Part shown: piece after piece, positions 1 through 8,840 of the stretch
Layout of the letters: the number at the start of each line of letters is the position of its first letter
Numbering within the stretch: position 1 is the first letter of the stretch
DNA from: Martinezella multihospitum
GTDB taxonomy: Bacteria; Pseudomonadota; Alphaproteobacteria; Rhizobiales; Rhizobiaceae
DNA length: 64,000 nucleotides
Direction: 5' to 3'
Assembly (NCBI RefSeq): GCF_900094585.1
Contig: NZ_FMAG01000015.1
Coordinates: forward strand, 58,163-122,162
Position numbers and translations under genes: made by a program
The notes under the pieces: model-generated
Databases searched by the model: none
Seen by the model: only the letters and a program-made list of their open reading frames with translations
Told to the model about the DNA's origin: nothing

Positions 1-699
1 GACGATTATCGCAAGCTCGGATCATTCAAACAGGTCGAGACCTCGGGCGAGGGCGCGCTGTCCGATATCGATCGCCAGCTGTGTGAGCACCTCGACGCCG
101 GCAGGATCGAGGACTTCATCCGCCTTGCCGTCGTCAATCGCTACTCGATCCTGCTCTCCGGCGGCACGAGCTCGGGCAAGACGACGTTTCTCAACGCGAT
201 CCTGAAAGAGGTGCCCGAAGATGAACGCATTATCACGATCGAGGACACGCGTGAGGTCAAGCCGATCCAGAAGAACTATCTGCCGCTCGTCGCCTCGAAG
301 GGCGACCAGGGTGAGGCGCGCGTGACGGTCGAGATGCTGCTGCAGGCTTCGCTGCGACTCCGGCCCGACCGGATCTTCCTCGGCGAGATCCGGGGATCGG
401 AAGCATATTCCTTCCTACGGGCGATCAACACCGGCCATCCTGGGAGCATCACCACGATCCATGCCGATAGCCCGACCGGCGCCTTCGAGCAGCTCGCGTT
501 GATGGTGATGCAGGCCGGCCTTGGCCTGAAACGCGAGGAGATCGTCGCCTACATCAAGTCCGTCCTGCCGATCGTCATCCAGCAAACCAAGATCGGCGGC
601 TGGCGAGGAACCTCGGCGATCCACTTTTCGCGGATGGCCGAATGGCGGGCAGAGCGGAACGGGAGGAGGGGCGACGATGACCCGGGTCGTCGCGTTTAG
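1..699 (+). CDS. virB11: VirB11-type conjugation ATPase (5' end outside window)
   Basis: This is the C-terminal part of a hexameric traffic ATPase that powers pilus assembly and DNA transfer at the inner face of a type IV secretion channel. The reading frame is open from base 1, so the true start lies upstream. The Walker A motif GGTSSGKT is encoded around 160-185, and the VirB11 signature LRLRPDRIFLGEIRG and the box TGHPGSITTIHADS follow. Its last codons overlap the start of virD4 by 23 bp, so the two are translationally coupled in a transfer operon that continues to the left. TrbB is the alternative family name; direct coupling to virD4 favours the VirB type. Confidence 0.93.
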   Translation, partial: DDYRKLGSFKQVETSGEGALSDIDRQLCEHLDAGRIEDFIRLAVVNRYSILLSGGTSSGKTTFLNAILKEVPEDERIITIEDTREVKPIQKNYLPLVASKGDQGEARVTVEMLLQASLRLRPDRIFLGEIRGSEAYSFLRAINTGHPGSITTIHADSPTGAFEQLALMVMQAGLGLKREEIVAYIKSVLPIVIQQTKIGGWRGTSAIHFSRMAEWRAERNGRRGDDDPGRRV

Positions 700-2833
700 G
701 CTGGCGATCGCGCTGATTGGCGTCGTCGCATTCTGGCTTCTGTGGAGCCTCGCGTACGAGGTCGTCGTCGGTTTGCGCTGGGCACCGGCCCGGTTCCCGA
801 GCGAAGGCGCCAGCCGTTGGGCTTTGCTTCGCGTACAGAATGCCGATCGTTCGGCAGGCTTTCTCCTGGTCGCGTGGCATCACTTCTACGAACGGGTTCT
901 CTATGCGCCGACGCGGATCGAGGCGCTTGTCCGTGCCGGCTATGCCGCGGGGGGCGTGCTGTCGCTTGGGATCGCGGGCGCGATCTTCCAAATCGTGAAT
1001 CGGCGGCAGATGCCTTACGGCGCCGCCCGGTTCGGGACCCTGCTGGAAGCCTCCAAACAGGGTTTGACGAAGAAGCAGGGAATCATTCTCGGCACGTTGA
1101 ACGGAGCAACGATCCGCTCGGATGAACCGGCGCACATCCTCGTCGTCGGCCCTTCACGTTCGGGGAAAGGCACCGGCTTCGTTCTTCCCAACGGATATCT
1201 TTGGCAGGGGTCGGCGGTCTTCTTCGATCCAAAGCGGGAGAACTTTGATGCGTTGGCCAACCATCGGCGGGCCATGGGCAACAAAGTCTTCATGTTCTCG
1301 CCCGGTTCGCCCGACACACATCGCTACAACCCGCTCGACTTCGTCCGCCGCGACGAGCGCATGGCGACCGACTGTCTGGTGGTCGCATCCTTCGTTATTC
1401 CGGAAAAGGCCGACGACACCTGGGCCGGCGCGGGTCGGCTGCTGCTCTCATCCCTGATCGGTTACGTGCTGGCATCGCCGCTGACGAAGGGCGCCGAGCA
1501 CATGCGCACGGTCGCGCGCATGACGACGACCGGCAAGGATATCTCGACGGTTCTAAGGGCGATCGTGAAGACGGAACGTCAGCATTTGCCGACTTGGGTC
1601 GTGGATAGCTTCAATCAATACATCGCACTCGAGCCCGAGACGAGAAACAGTGCAGTGTTCAATGTCAACATGGCCATGAGCCTGTGGAACAACGGGCTCA
1701 TTTCAGCGGCGACGGAGACATCTGATTTCGACATTCGTGAGCTTCGCCGCACTCCCATGACCATCTTCATCGGTTGTACGATCGCCGAGCTCTCGATCTT
1801 CCGGCCGCTGATCCGCATCCTCTTCCAGCAGATCCACGATCTGCTGATGGAAAGGATCCCTGGCGCCGACGAACCGCACCAGGTGCTGCTCATGCTCGAC
1901 GAGTTCTACCATGTCGGCCGGATGGATTCGCTGATCTCGAAGATCACTATTTCGGCGGGATACGGGTTCCGCATGGCGATCGTGATGCAGGACATCGCAC
2001 AGCTCGACGAGCTTTACGGCCGGAGCACGCGCATCACGACAGTCTCGGGATCGCAGATCAAGCTCTTCATCCAGATCAACGACCTCGACACTTCCGAATT
2101 CGTCTCTGAGATGCTTGGCGAGACCACCCAAGTTTATAAGACACCGGTTATGCGGCCGGGGCAGGGGATCTTCGCGCCGCGCGTCTGGACACCGCACTAC
2201 ACGCCCCGGCCACTGCGCAGTCCGCTCGAGTTGCGCGAGATGTCGGCGCGGCTGTCGATCCTGATGGTGAAAAACTCGCCATCGTTCGAATTGACCAAGA
2301 TCCGTCATTACCTCGATAAGCCCTACCGGGCGCTGTACGAGGCCGCGAAGGGATCACCGCCTGCTTTGCCAAGGCTGAAGGAATGGCAGGACGAGGCTTT
2401 ATCGGGCGCGATCGCGCCAAGGGCCGAACCCGAGCTGGCCGAGGCCGAGGAAGCCGTTTCGGCCAAGCCCGAACCCGACAAGGACAGTCCGGCGCCGCGG
2501 CGACCGCGCAAGCCGTCCGTCCGGCGAAAGCAAGAGGCGCCGACGCCGCCCGAGCAGCGAGTTTCGACACCGGCCCCTCTCGAGCTTCCTGCCCGTCCGA
2601 CGACAACACGTCCGCGTACAAAGACGCTATCGCTCGGTGCGGCGCCGACCGCGCCTTCCGGCGAGAATTGCGACGTTCGTGAAATTCTAGCGGCCGCCGC
2701 CGACGGTCAGGATGAGGATTTTGCATCGATGATGACGGTCCTTCGAGCGGACGCCGGCCCCAAGGTGCGGGCTGCCGCAGACACGCTGCAATCGCTCAAT
2801 CGCTCCTTCGGTGAACATTCAGAACCGGAGTGA
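677..2833 (+). CDS. virD4: VirD4/TraG type IV coupling protein
   Basis: This is the coupling ATPase that brings the relaxase-DNA complex to the secretion channel. The 718-residue product has hydrophobic segments near residues 8-30 and 90-110 (inner-membrane anchor). Walker A (GPSRSGKGTGF) lies near residue 157 and Walker B (LLMLDEF) near 404, the usual TraG/VirD4 layout. The C-terminal 160 residues are Pro/Glu/Ala-rich and look disordered, longer than in short VirD4 proteins and possibly a substrate-docking tail. It overlaps virB11, while the relaxase it would serve is encoded 23 kb away on the other strand. Confidence 0.93.
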   Translation: MTRVVAFRLAIALIGVVAFWLLWSLAYEVVVGLRWAPARFPSEGASRWALLRVQNADRSAGFLLVAWHHFYERVLYAPTRIEALVRAGYAAGGVLSLGIAGAIFQIVNRRQMPYGAARFGTLLEASKQGLTKKQGIILGTLNGATIRSDEPAHILVVGPSRSGKGTGFVLPNGYLWQGSAVFFDPKRENFDALANHRRAMGNKVFMFSPGSPDTHRYNPLDFVRRDERMATDCLVVASFVIPEKADDTWAGAGRLLLSSLIGYVLASPLTKGAEHMRTVARMTTTGKDISTVLRAIVKTERQHLPTWVVDSFNQYIALEPETRNSAVFNVNMAMSLWNNGLISAATETSDFDIRELRRTPMTIFIGCTIAELSIFRPLIRILFQQIHDLLMERIPGADEPHQVLLMLDEFYHVGRMDSLISKITISAGYGFRMAIVMQDIAQLDELYGRSTRITTVSGSQIKLFIQINDLDTSEFVSEMLGETTQVYKTPVMRPGQGIFAPRVWTPHYTPRPLRSPLELREMSARLSILMVKNSPSFELTKIRHYLDKPYRALYEAAKGSPPALPRLKEWQDEALSGAIAPRAEPELAEAEEAVSAKPEPDKDSPAPRRPRKPSVRRKQEAPTPPEQRVSTPAPLELPARPTTTRPRTKTLSLGAAPTAPSGENCDVREILAAAADGQDEDFASMMTVLRADAGPKVRAAADTLQSLNRSFGEHSEPE

Positions 2834-2978
2834 GCGTGTTCGCTTTGCAGTCTTCACTTCGCACGCGCTACCGTATATCGATCGATCGGTAGAGAACTGG
2901 CTACAGCCAGATGAATTGCGCGTGGCAGCGGGAGCTTTTGCGACCGGCTGTCTGGTGGAAGGGAAAGTTTCGGTTTCG

Positions 2979-3572
2979 ATGCGTTCGCGTATAGAAAAGG
3001 TTTTTCATCTGGCGGAGGCGTCGAACCTCCCGTCCATTCTTGAGCACGGCCTGATGAGCACGAAGCGCCTGCTTGGGTTAGCGCGCATTCCGGAGGCAGA
3101 TCATGCCGGCCGCCTTCGCTCACACCGTCCGGAGAGCGAGCATCTTTCGAGCTCAGTGCTGATCCGAGATCAGAAGCCGATGCCCCCTTCCGCGCTCGAA
3201 CAAGCGCTCGAAGACGGTCTGACGCCGGGTGACTGGTATGCACTTCTCAACGACTTCGTTTTCTTCTGGCTCGATGAGGGTCGGATGGAGCGCCAGCGCC
3301 TCGCATGCGGCGACCGCCCACAGGTTCTGTTGACGTTCGACGCGCCTGCGCTGCTCGAAAGGTTTGGCACCGACGCTTTTGTGTCGCCGATCAATAGCGG
3401 CAATGCCCGCCGAAAACCGGCACGGCGTGGATTGAGTACGTTGATGCCATACGACACATGGCTTGCGAACGGATGGCCTTCCGGAACACGTTATCGCCCG
3501 CCGGCCGAACTCTTGTTCCGGGGCACGATCCCCGTCCAGCCGCCTTACCTTATTGAGATGCGCGAGATGTAA
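2979..3572 (+). CDS. DUF7002-like protein, possible ADP-ribosyltransferase fold
   Basis: About 197 residues. The frame is open back to 2811, but the ATG at 2979 is preferred because it follows a GGAAGGGAAAG stretch and family similarity begins there. The N-terminus (VFHLAEASNLPSILEHGLMS) followed by LTPGDWYALLNDFVFFW is the pattern I associate with DUF7002. The H-x(8)-I-x-x-HGL arrangement recalls the NAD-binding start of DarT/ART-like folds, but that link is inference. It lies directly after virD4 in the same direction and may be co-transcribed cargo of the transfer operon. Substrate unknown. Confidence 0.7.
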   Translation: MRSRIEKVFHLAEASNLPSILEHGLMSTKRLLGLARIPEADHAGRLRSHRPESEHLSSSVLIRDQKPMPPSALEQALEDGLTPGDWYALLNDFVFFWLDEGRMERQRLACGDRPQVLLTFDAPALLERFGTDAFVSPINSGNARRKPARRGLSTLMPYDTWLANGWPSGTRYRPPAELLFRGTIPVQPPYLIEMREM

Positions 3573-3627
3573 AGGCGGTTGAAGGCTCACGTCGATCGAG
3601 GACAGTCGGCTGCGGAGCACCTGTGCG

Positions 3628-4290
3628 TCAGGCGCGGCTGACTTCGGCATAATATTGCGGGCTTTCCCGTCGATCGAACATGCCGTAGTCGCGCACGATG
3701 CGCACGACGCGATGCCTGACCAAGCCAACGCTCTCGAGAGGGCTAACGTCGAACGCCTCTGCCGACCCACGGTCACGCCAGGAGGTGAGGAGCGCCAGTT
3801 TGCCTTCATTGTAGATGCTGGCGAAGATATCCTGGTCGAGCAGGGCAGGGCGGTATCGATCTAGCGCCAGGACGTCCGTGAGGTTCTGGGGGACAGGACC
3901 ACCATTGGGCGAGATCTCGGTAAGCGCAGCGAATTTAGCATCGCCGATCTCCGTCTCATCCAATCGCTGCTCGACGAGCTGCAATCCCTGCGGAGGTGTC
4001 GAATCGGAGACGATCTCGCCCACACGCAGATGATAGTCCTGGAAAACTTCATCACGGCCGCGCTGCTGCGTTTCATGATGCTTTGCGATCGTGCGCCAGC
4101 GCACGACGGACTTCTCGTCGCGCCAGGTCGAATGCGAGAGGATCCAGCCCGGCCGCGACTTGCTCTCGAACCGCTCGTTGTCGATGAACCCCTCGATCCC
4201 TTCGAGGATCGGCTTCAGCTCTTTGGCAAGCGCAAGGTAGAGCTCGAATTCACTCGGCTTAGGATGGACCTCGAAGATGACAGAAAACAT
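3628..4290 (-). CDS. Tandem ABM-domain (antibiotic biosynthesis monooxygenase-like) protein
   Basis: A 220-residue cytosolic protein. The first half (MFSVIFEVHPKPSEFELYL, then GFIDNERFESKS and LSHSTWRDEKSVVRWR) is a dimeric alpha-beta barrel ABM domain. A second, weaker copy appears to follow (QLVEQRLDE and LLTSWRDRGSAEAF). Such proteins act on quinones or haem, or are small stress enzymes; the substrate here is unknown. The start has a GGAG site just upstream. It diverges from the TetR gene at 4507, and two CTATC-N4-GATAG operators lie between them, so it is a likely direct target of that repressor. Confidence 0.8.
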   Translation of the reverse strand: MFSVIFEVHPKPSEFELYLALAKELKPILEGIEGFIDNERFESKSRPGWILSHSTWRDEKSVVRWRTIAKHHETQQRGRDEVFQDYHLRVGEIVSDSTPPQGLQLVEQRLDETEIGDAKFAALTEISPNGGPVPQNLTDVLALDRYRPALLDQDIFASIYNEGKLALLTSWRDRGSAEAFDVSPLESVGLVRHRVVRIVRDYGMFDRRESPQYYAEVSRA

Positions 4291-4424
4291 TTTGCTCCAC
4301 CCATTTGCTTTGAGCTTCGGCTGAAAACAGACCTCGCGGTGCTGATGGATGGCACTCGGCCATTCCTCTGTCAGACGGAAGCGCTCGGTATTCGAATGCC
4401 GATCGATTCGTTTAGCATAACGCT

Positions 4425-4488
4425 CTATCGATAGATAGATTAAAGTTATTGTTTTTCGCCGATCAAAGCCCTACCTATCGAGAGATAG
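4425..4488. promoter_or_regulatory. Paired TetR-type operators between the ABM gene and tetR1
   Basis: Two 14-bp sites of form CTATC-N4-GATAG stand 50 bp apart at 4425-4438 (CTATCGATAGATAG) and 4475-4488 (CTATCGAGAGATAG). The second lies 19 bp before the tetR start codon. The same element recurs in ten kb-distant promoter regions listed separately. Both sites sit in a divergent promoter, which suits co-repression of the ABM gene and autoregulation of the TetR gene. Assignment to TetR is inference from position and recurrence. Confidence 0.8.
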
Positions 4489-4506
4489 TCAACGGAGCAG
4501 ACCCCC

Positions 4507-5058
4507 ATGAGTGATCTCGCTGCCGCCATCATGGACGCCGCCGAACGGCGGATGCGAAGAGGCGGCTTCAATGGTTTCAGTTTTCGCGAGATCGCCGCCG
4601 ACGTCGGCGTGAAGAGCTCCAGCGTGCACTACCACTTCCCGACCAAGGGAGACCTCGCTGCAGCGGTCATCAAGCGCTATACCGCAGAGAATGCGGAGAT
4701 GTTCGAGCGCGAATTTGCTAAGGAAGCCAATCCCGTCAAGGTCTTTGTGAAGGCATTTCGTGTCACCATTCACTCCCCGGACCGGATGTGCCCATGTGCC
4801 GTGCTTGGAGGGTCGTCGCAGGATCTGCCTCCCGAGGTCGCCGCAGAAGTGAAGCGCTTCTTCAAGATGTGTCACGACAAGCTTGTGGAGCGCGGGCTGC
4901 CATCGGATGAGGCGTCACAGCTGCTTTCTACGATCACAGGCGCACAGGTGGTCGCCAACGCGATGAACGACTTGAGCATCTACGACAGCGCCACGCGAGA
5001 GTTCGTCAAAACCATGAAGCCCGCTCCGGCGAGCACCGCAGCGCGGCGCGCCAAGTAA
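4507..5058 (+). CDS. TetR family regulator, copy 1 of 3 related paralogues
   Basis: A 183-residue repressor. The N-terminal HTH has the recognition-helix segment VKSSSVHYHFPTK (residues 35-47), nearly the same as in the TetR proteins at 5192 and 59358. The ligand domain contains RMCPCAVLGG with Cys95 and Cys97. The first Cys is shared by all three paralogues and could sense an electrophile or oxidant; that is inference from the position. ATG start after GGAG. Two operators lie upstream. It probably controls the divergent ABM gene and itself. Confidence 0.9.
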   Translation: MSDLAAAIMDAAERRMRRGGFNGFSFREIAADVGVKSSSVHYHFPTKGDLAAAVIKRYTAENAEMFEREFAKEANPVKVFVKAFRVTIHSPDRMCPCAVLGGSSQDLPPEVAAEVKRFFKMCHDKLVERGLPSDEASQLLSTITGAQVVANAMNDLSIYDSATREFVKTMKPAPASTAARRAK

Positions 5059-5162
5059 GCTCGCCGAGCTTTCGAACGCTAGACCTCCAGGAACCCTGAC
5101 GCGAATGATTCGCGTCGATGAGAGGGCTGCGGGATATTTCTCTGGCTAATCGCGCGAAAGTG

Positions 5163-5180
5163 GTCTATCTATCGATAGAC
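5163..5180. promoter_or_regulatory. TetR-type operator, 18-bp palindrome, before tetR2
   Basis: GTCTATCTATCGATAGAC is an inverted repeat (GTCTATC / GATAGAC with a 4-base centre), the longest match of the operator family in the window. It abuts the AGGAG ribosome-binding site of the GTG-started tetR gene at 5192, so a bound repressor would block RNA polymerase or the leader directly. This placement strongly suggests autoregulation. Confidence 0.82.
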
Positions 5181-5191
5181 AGGAGAGTTTC

Positions 5192-5731
5192 GTGAGCCCA
5201 ACAGCCGAACGTTTGATGGATCTCGCTGAGGCCCATATCCGAGATCGCGGGTATGGTGGCTTCAGTTTTCGCGATCTCGCAGCTGAGGCCGGCATCAAGA
5301 GCGCGAGCGTCCATCATCATTTTCCGACGAAGGCGAAGATGGCGGCGGCCGTGGCCAACCGCTATGCAAAGCGATTCCTCAAGGCTGTCGAAGCCAAGCC
5401 TGGCGAGAGGCCGGAGGATGCGATCGGCACCTATCGAACGGCGGTCAGAATGACGATCGAGCGCGACGGACGTATGTGTCTCTGCGGCATCCTCGGTGCA
5501 GAGGCGGGCGCTCTGGCCCCGGAAGTGACGTCTGAGGTGCAATCATTCTTCCGTCGCTGTATCGAGGATCTTGCACGCCGCGTCAGCGGCCCTGACGCGA
5601 CCGCGCAAGCTCACCACATCATCGCCACACTCGAAGGCGCGATGATCCTCGCCCGCGCCTACGGGGACATCGGTGCGTTCGACCAGGCCACGTCCGCATT
5701 AATCTCGTCGGCAACGAAGCAGACATCATAA
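5192..5731 (+). CDS. TetR family regulator, copy 2 of 3 related paralogues
   Basis: A 179-residue repressor starting with GTG, 6 bp after AGGAG. The HTH contains GFSFRDLAAEAGIKSASVHHHFPTK-type sequence at residues 23-47, matching the copy at 59358 except for a few positions. Cys96 and Cys98 lie in RMCLCGILGAEAG. The operator at 5163 lies against its ribosome-binding site and another lies just downstream at 5807. It follows tetR1 on the same strand after a 130-bp gap that holds its own operator, so it is probably a separate transcription unit. Likely a local duplication of the same ancestor. Confidence 0.9.
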   Translation: MSPTAERLMDLAEAHIRDRGYGGFSFRDLAAEAGIKSASVHHHFPTKAKMAAAVANRYAKRFLKAVEAKPGERPEDAIGTYRTAVRMTIERDGRMCLCGILGAEAGALAPEVTSEVQSFFRRCIEDLARRVSGPDATAQAHHIIATLEGAMILARAYGDIGAFDQATSALISSATKQTS

Positions 5732-5806
5732 GCGCAGGAACCTGTGCCCTTCTCCGATCAACGCTTAGTTGCGGGTTGACAGCGGCATCTACGGGTCGTA
5801 ATCGAT

Positions 5807-5820
5807 CTATCGATAGGTAG
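5807..5820. promoter_or_regulatory. TetR-type operator between tetR2 and luxR
   Basis: CTATCGATAGGTAG matches the recurrent CTATC-N4-GATAG element with one change in the right half. It lies 160 bp before the LuxR-type gene at 5980 and after the end of tetR2. It could control the luxR gene or be left over from a lost neighbour. It is the only site in the series without an obvious close target start codon. Confidence 0.6.
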
Positions 5821-5979
5821 TTTAACACATCCCTCCTACGACCGAGTCCTTCTGGAATAGCTTGTCGTTACGAGCCGAGGGTCCGCCCCTCGCTCCGTCA
5901 ACGAGAAACTGCGGCGTCATCGACGGCCAGTTCCAAACTCTTCTCGAGGCTTGTCGCAGGGGGAGGGACGACGCAGAGG

Positions 5980-6708
5980 ATGACAGAGCACCTCGCCAAG
6001 ACGTGGGATTTCATCGAACGAATGGAACAGGCGCAAGACGCGGCCGGCGTCGAGGAATGCCTTCTCGAGCTCGCACACTTGTTCGGGTTCACGACGGTTT
6101 TCGGCGGCGTCGTTCCTGGGCCGCAGACGGCGCCAGCCGAGATCTCATCAAGTATCTTGGTCCAGCGGCTGCCGAACGAATGGAAGCGGCGCTACAACGG
6201 CAGGGGTTATGTTTTCCGCGACCCGATCGTCCAGCAGCTTCAATCGGCGCGTACGCCGTTCAGCTGGGATGACGCCTACGCCCGTTCCTCCGATTTGAGT
6301 GCCGTACGGCTGATCCGAGGTGAGGCGGCTGAGTTTGGCCTCGTGCACGGCCACGTCGTACCTGTTCCGACGCTTGACGGGAAGGTGACCGCGATCTCGT
6401 TTGGCGGCCAAGACCCCGAGTGCAGCAAGGAGGCACGGGATGCGCTCACATTTGCAGCGGGCTACGCGGTCGGGCGGCTTCTTCATGTTCCGCGCGCCAC
6501 GCTCGATGGTGACGTCCATCTTACACCGCGCGAGGCGGATTGCCTGCTTTGGGCCGCTGAAGGCAAAACCGACCTGGATATCGCGGTGATACTCGGGATC
6601 ACACGCTCGACCGTTTTGAAGCACCTTCGATCGGCGCGCGACAAGCTGGATGCCGCGAACCGCACTCACGCGGTTGTCAAAGCGATGCGTCGAAAGCTGA
6701 TCGGGTGA
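5980..6708 (+). CDS. LuxR-type quorum-sensing regulator (no luxI nearby)
   Basis: A 242-residue protein with an N-terminal acyl-homoserine-lactone-binding domain (about 1-160) and a C-terminal LuxR HTH (LTPREADCLLWAAEGKTDLDIA, then GITRSTVLKHLRSAR). All six residues conserved in TraR-type receptors are present with correct spacing: W-x3-Y, then DP nine residues later, then the Trp of FSW, then the Gly of VHG. The ligand pocket therefore looks functional. No luxI-type synthase is found in the window, so it is a LuxR solo or responds to a chromosomal or foreign signal. An operator of the TetR series lies upstream. Confidence 0.9.
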   Translation: MTEHLAKTWDFIERMEQAQDAAGVEECLLELAHLFGFTTVFGGVVPGPQTAPAEISSSILVQRLPNEWKRRYNGRGYVFRDPIVQQLQSARTPFSWDDAYARSSDLSAVRLIRGEAAEFGLVHGHVVPVPTLDGKVTAISFGGQDPECSKEARDALTFAAGYAVGRLLHVPRATLDGDVHLTPREADCLLWAAEGKTDLDIAVILGITRSTVLKHLRSARDKLDAANRTHAVVKAMRRKLIG

Positions 6709-6777
6709 AAGTTTGCGAAATCCTCGAAAAACCAACTTGAATGCGGTGGCGATGTCAAAGCGAAAAGGATCGGATCA

Positions 6778-7068
6778 ATGAGTTACATTGTCGTGGCGCG
6801 GTGGGTCGCAAAAAAAGAGCATCAAGGCGATATCGAGCGCATTCTGCAGGAGTTTGTGCCGCAGTGCCTCACCGAGCCTGGATGCCGGAGCTTTGTCGCG
6901 CACCAATCTGTCGAACGGCCCCAAGAGTTTCTGCTCTACGAACATTATGGTGAAGAGAAGGATTTCACCGATCATCAGGCAACCTCGCATTTTAAGGAGC
7001 TTGTCCTCCAACGCGCGGTGCCACTGCTCGAGAGCAGAGAACGTGTGCCATACAGGATCTTGGCCTGA
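6778..7068 (+). CDS. ABM-domain putative quinol monooxygenase (YgiN-like)
   Basis: A 96-residue single-domain ABM protein. The pattern (IVVARWVAKKEH, EPGCRSFVAHQSVERPQEFLLYEHY, then HFKEL) is typical of YgiN-like small monooxygenases that act as dimers on quinols or other aromatics. It lies 70 bp after the LuxR-type gene on the same strand and may be its target or co-transcribed. It is a second ABM protein besides the one at 3628, which suggests quinone handling as a theme of this block. Confidence 0.85.
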   Translation: MSYIVVARWVAKKEHQGDIERILQEFVPQCLTEPGCRSFVAHQSVERPQEFLLYEHYGEEKDFTDHQATSHFKELVLQRAVPLLESRERVPYRILA

Positions 7069-7388
7069 CCGATGTCGAGCGGCATCACACGCGTGTCCTC
7101 CACGCCGAAAAACGGCGGCACATCGCCCGTGGAAATAAATTTTAACGTTTAAAATCAATAGTTTAGTTCCATAATTGTTATTATGCGAACACGGCGTGTA
7201 GCCGCAAAGTAGAATGTCCCGTTTCTGCAAAGTTGGAATCTCACACTCCCCGGATCTGAAGGATGCCTGGGAGTTTTCGGATGGAATTGACAGCGATGAG
7301 CGAGCGCGATCTGGCAGCGGATCGAGATTTGTCGAAGAGGATCGACGGCAGCACGCCAATGATGTCGGGGGACATGCGATTTCCCAAA
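7069..7388. other. Intergenic stretch with an AT-rich near-palindrome
   Basis: No convincing gene is seen in these 320 bases, which lie between converging genes. An AT-rich island near 7130-7190 contains the near-palindrome ATTTTAACGTTTAAAAT (7139-7155). It stands out from the GC-rich surroundings and may be a protein-binding site or a remnant; no promoter for a neighbour fits its position. Confidence 0.5.
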
Positions 7389-8300
7389 TTACGGCGGGCT
7401 GAGCGCGATAGCCTTCGGAAATTCTTGCGCAACATGATCAATAAAAGCGCGAACCGCAGGAAGTAATCTCTGGCGGTAGGGCATTAGGGCGGTGATGAAC
7501 GAGTCGGCCGCCGTCCACCCTGGGAGTATCTGTTTCAGCTCCCCGCTCGCCATTTCCGCTCGGCAGACATAACCAGGAAGCGCGACGATTCCGAGACCTG
7601 CACAGGCCGATTGTTTCAATACCACCATATCGTTGCTGACAAACCTCGCGTCTACAGGGATGACCGCGCTCGCCCCACTTTCGTGGCGAAGGCGAAGCGC
7701 AGATTGTGTATCGTTCTGCATCGAGAGCATGGCATGCCGACTGAGCTCATCCGGCCTCATTGGTGTGCCGCTCGCCGCGAGATAGGCTTCACTGGCAAAG
7801 AGCAACCACGGGACCTCAGCGATCCTTCGCTGGATAAGTGTCGAGCTCGGTAGCGGGGCAGAATGGCCGCGAAGCGCGAGGTCAAACCCCTCACTGACGA
7901 TATCGAGCAGCAAGTCGGTGGAAAGTTGGACGACCTTCACTTTTGGATGCGCTCTTAGGAACGATGGCAGCACATCCTTCAACGCAAACTGCGCGATCGT
8001 CACCGGTGTCGTGATCCGGATCGTGCCACTCGGCTCCAAGAGGCGTCGACGAGCAACATCTTCGGCAGCTTCTGCACTTTCCAGCATAACGAGGGCACGC
8101 TGGTAAAACTCGCGCCCAACGTCGGTCATTGCGAAATGACGCGAGGAGCGGTTCACCAGGCGAACGTTCAGGAACGCCTCAAGCAATTGGATCCGATGGC
8201 TAAGCGTCGATTTCGAGACGCGCAGGTTGCGACTCGCAGCTGTAAAGCCGCCTTGGTCTACGACCTGAACGAAAAAATGCACGTCACGCAGATCAAGCAT
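7389..8300 (-). CDS. LysR family transcriptional regulator
   Basis: A 303-residue LysR protein. The N-terminal winged HTH (DLRDVHFFVQVVDQGGFTAAS, then VSKSTLSHRIQLLE) is followed by a substrate-binding domain. The frame extends 37 codons further upstream, but similarity and the usual LysR start (MLDLRDVHFF) support the ATG at 8300. It diverges from the doxX gene at 8402, the classical arrangement for a LysR activator of the oxidoreductase cluster 8402-11449. The inducer is unknown. Confidence 0.92.
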   Translation of the reverse strand: MLDLRDVHFFVQVVDQGGFTAASRNLRVSKSTLSHRIQLLEAFLNVRLVNRSSRHFAMTDVGREFYQRALVMLESAEAAEDVARRRLLEPSGTIRITTPVTIAQFALKDVLPSFLRAHPKVKVVQLSTDLLLDIVSEGFDLALRGHSAPLPSSTLIQRRIAEVPWLLFASEAYLAASGTPMRPDELSRHAMLSMQNDTQSALRLRHESGASAVIPVDARFVSNDMVVLKQSACAGLGIVALPGYVCRAEMASGELKQILPGWTAADSFITALMPYRQRLLPAVRAFIDHVAQEFPKAIALSPP

Positions 8301-8401
8301 GCGATCTTCCAAGTTTCTAGGACGATATGTTCGAGTTGTAAGAGCTTCTATGACGACAGTCGACCGGGTAGTCCTTTTCTCATCACAGGAAAGGAGACCG
8401 A

Positions 8402-8806
8402 ATGTCCGCACTGACGGCGCGTGCCGAGCAACTCACACCGTATTTTTTGAGTGTTTTTCGAATTGTCGCTGGCCTGCTGTTTCTCCAGCACGGCCTCGTC
8501 AAATTTCTCGGTTGGCCGGCACTTTTTCCGATCGCCTTCGCGCCGTTCTCGCAGCTCTGGTTCGCGGGAATGATAGAATGTGCCGGCGGGATCCTGTTAA
8601 TCGTCGGCTTGTTCAGTCGTTGGGCCGCGGTCGTCTGCTCGGGCGAGATGGCATTCGCGTATTTTCTGTTCCATCAGTCGAAAGGTCTGACGCCGATCCA
8701 AAACGGCGGCGACCTCGCAATCATGTTCTGTTTTGCGTTCTTGCTTCTTGCTGTGACCGGTCCCGGTCCGTTGAGCATCGACGCTCGTCGGCACGCACCT
8801 TCGTGA
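8402..8806 (+). CDS. DoxX family membrane protein
   Basis: A 134-residue integral membrane protein with about four hydrophobic helices (YFLSVFRIVAGLLFLQHG, AGMIECAGGILLIVGLF, AVVCSGEMAFAYFLF, AIMFCFAFLLLAVTG). The RIVAGLLFLQHG-x-x-K opening is typical of DoxX. These proteins are linked to thiosulfate or thiol/quinone redox processes in the inner membrane, but their exact reaction is poorly defined. It is the first gene after the divergent LysR gene and precedes two flavin enzymes. Confidence 0.88.
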   Translation: MSALTARAEQLTPYFLSVFRIVAGLLFLQHGLVKFLGWPALFPIAFAPFSQLWFAGMIECAGGILLIVGLFSRWAAVVCSGEMAFAYFLFHQSKGLTPIQNGGDLAIMFCFAFLLLAVTGPGPLSIDARRHAPS

Positions 8807-8840
8807 ACGTGCAAACAGCCCCCAACTCTGGAGCATTGAC

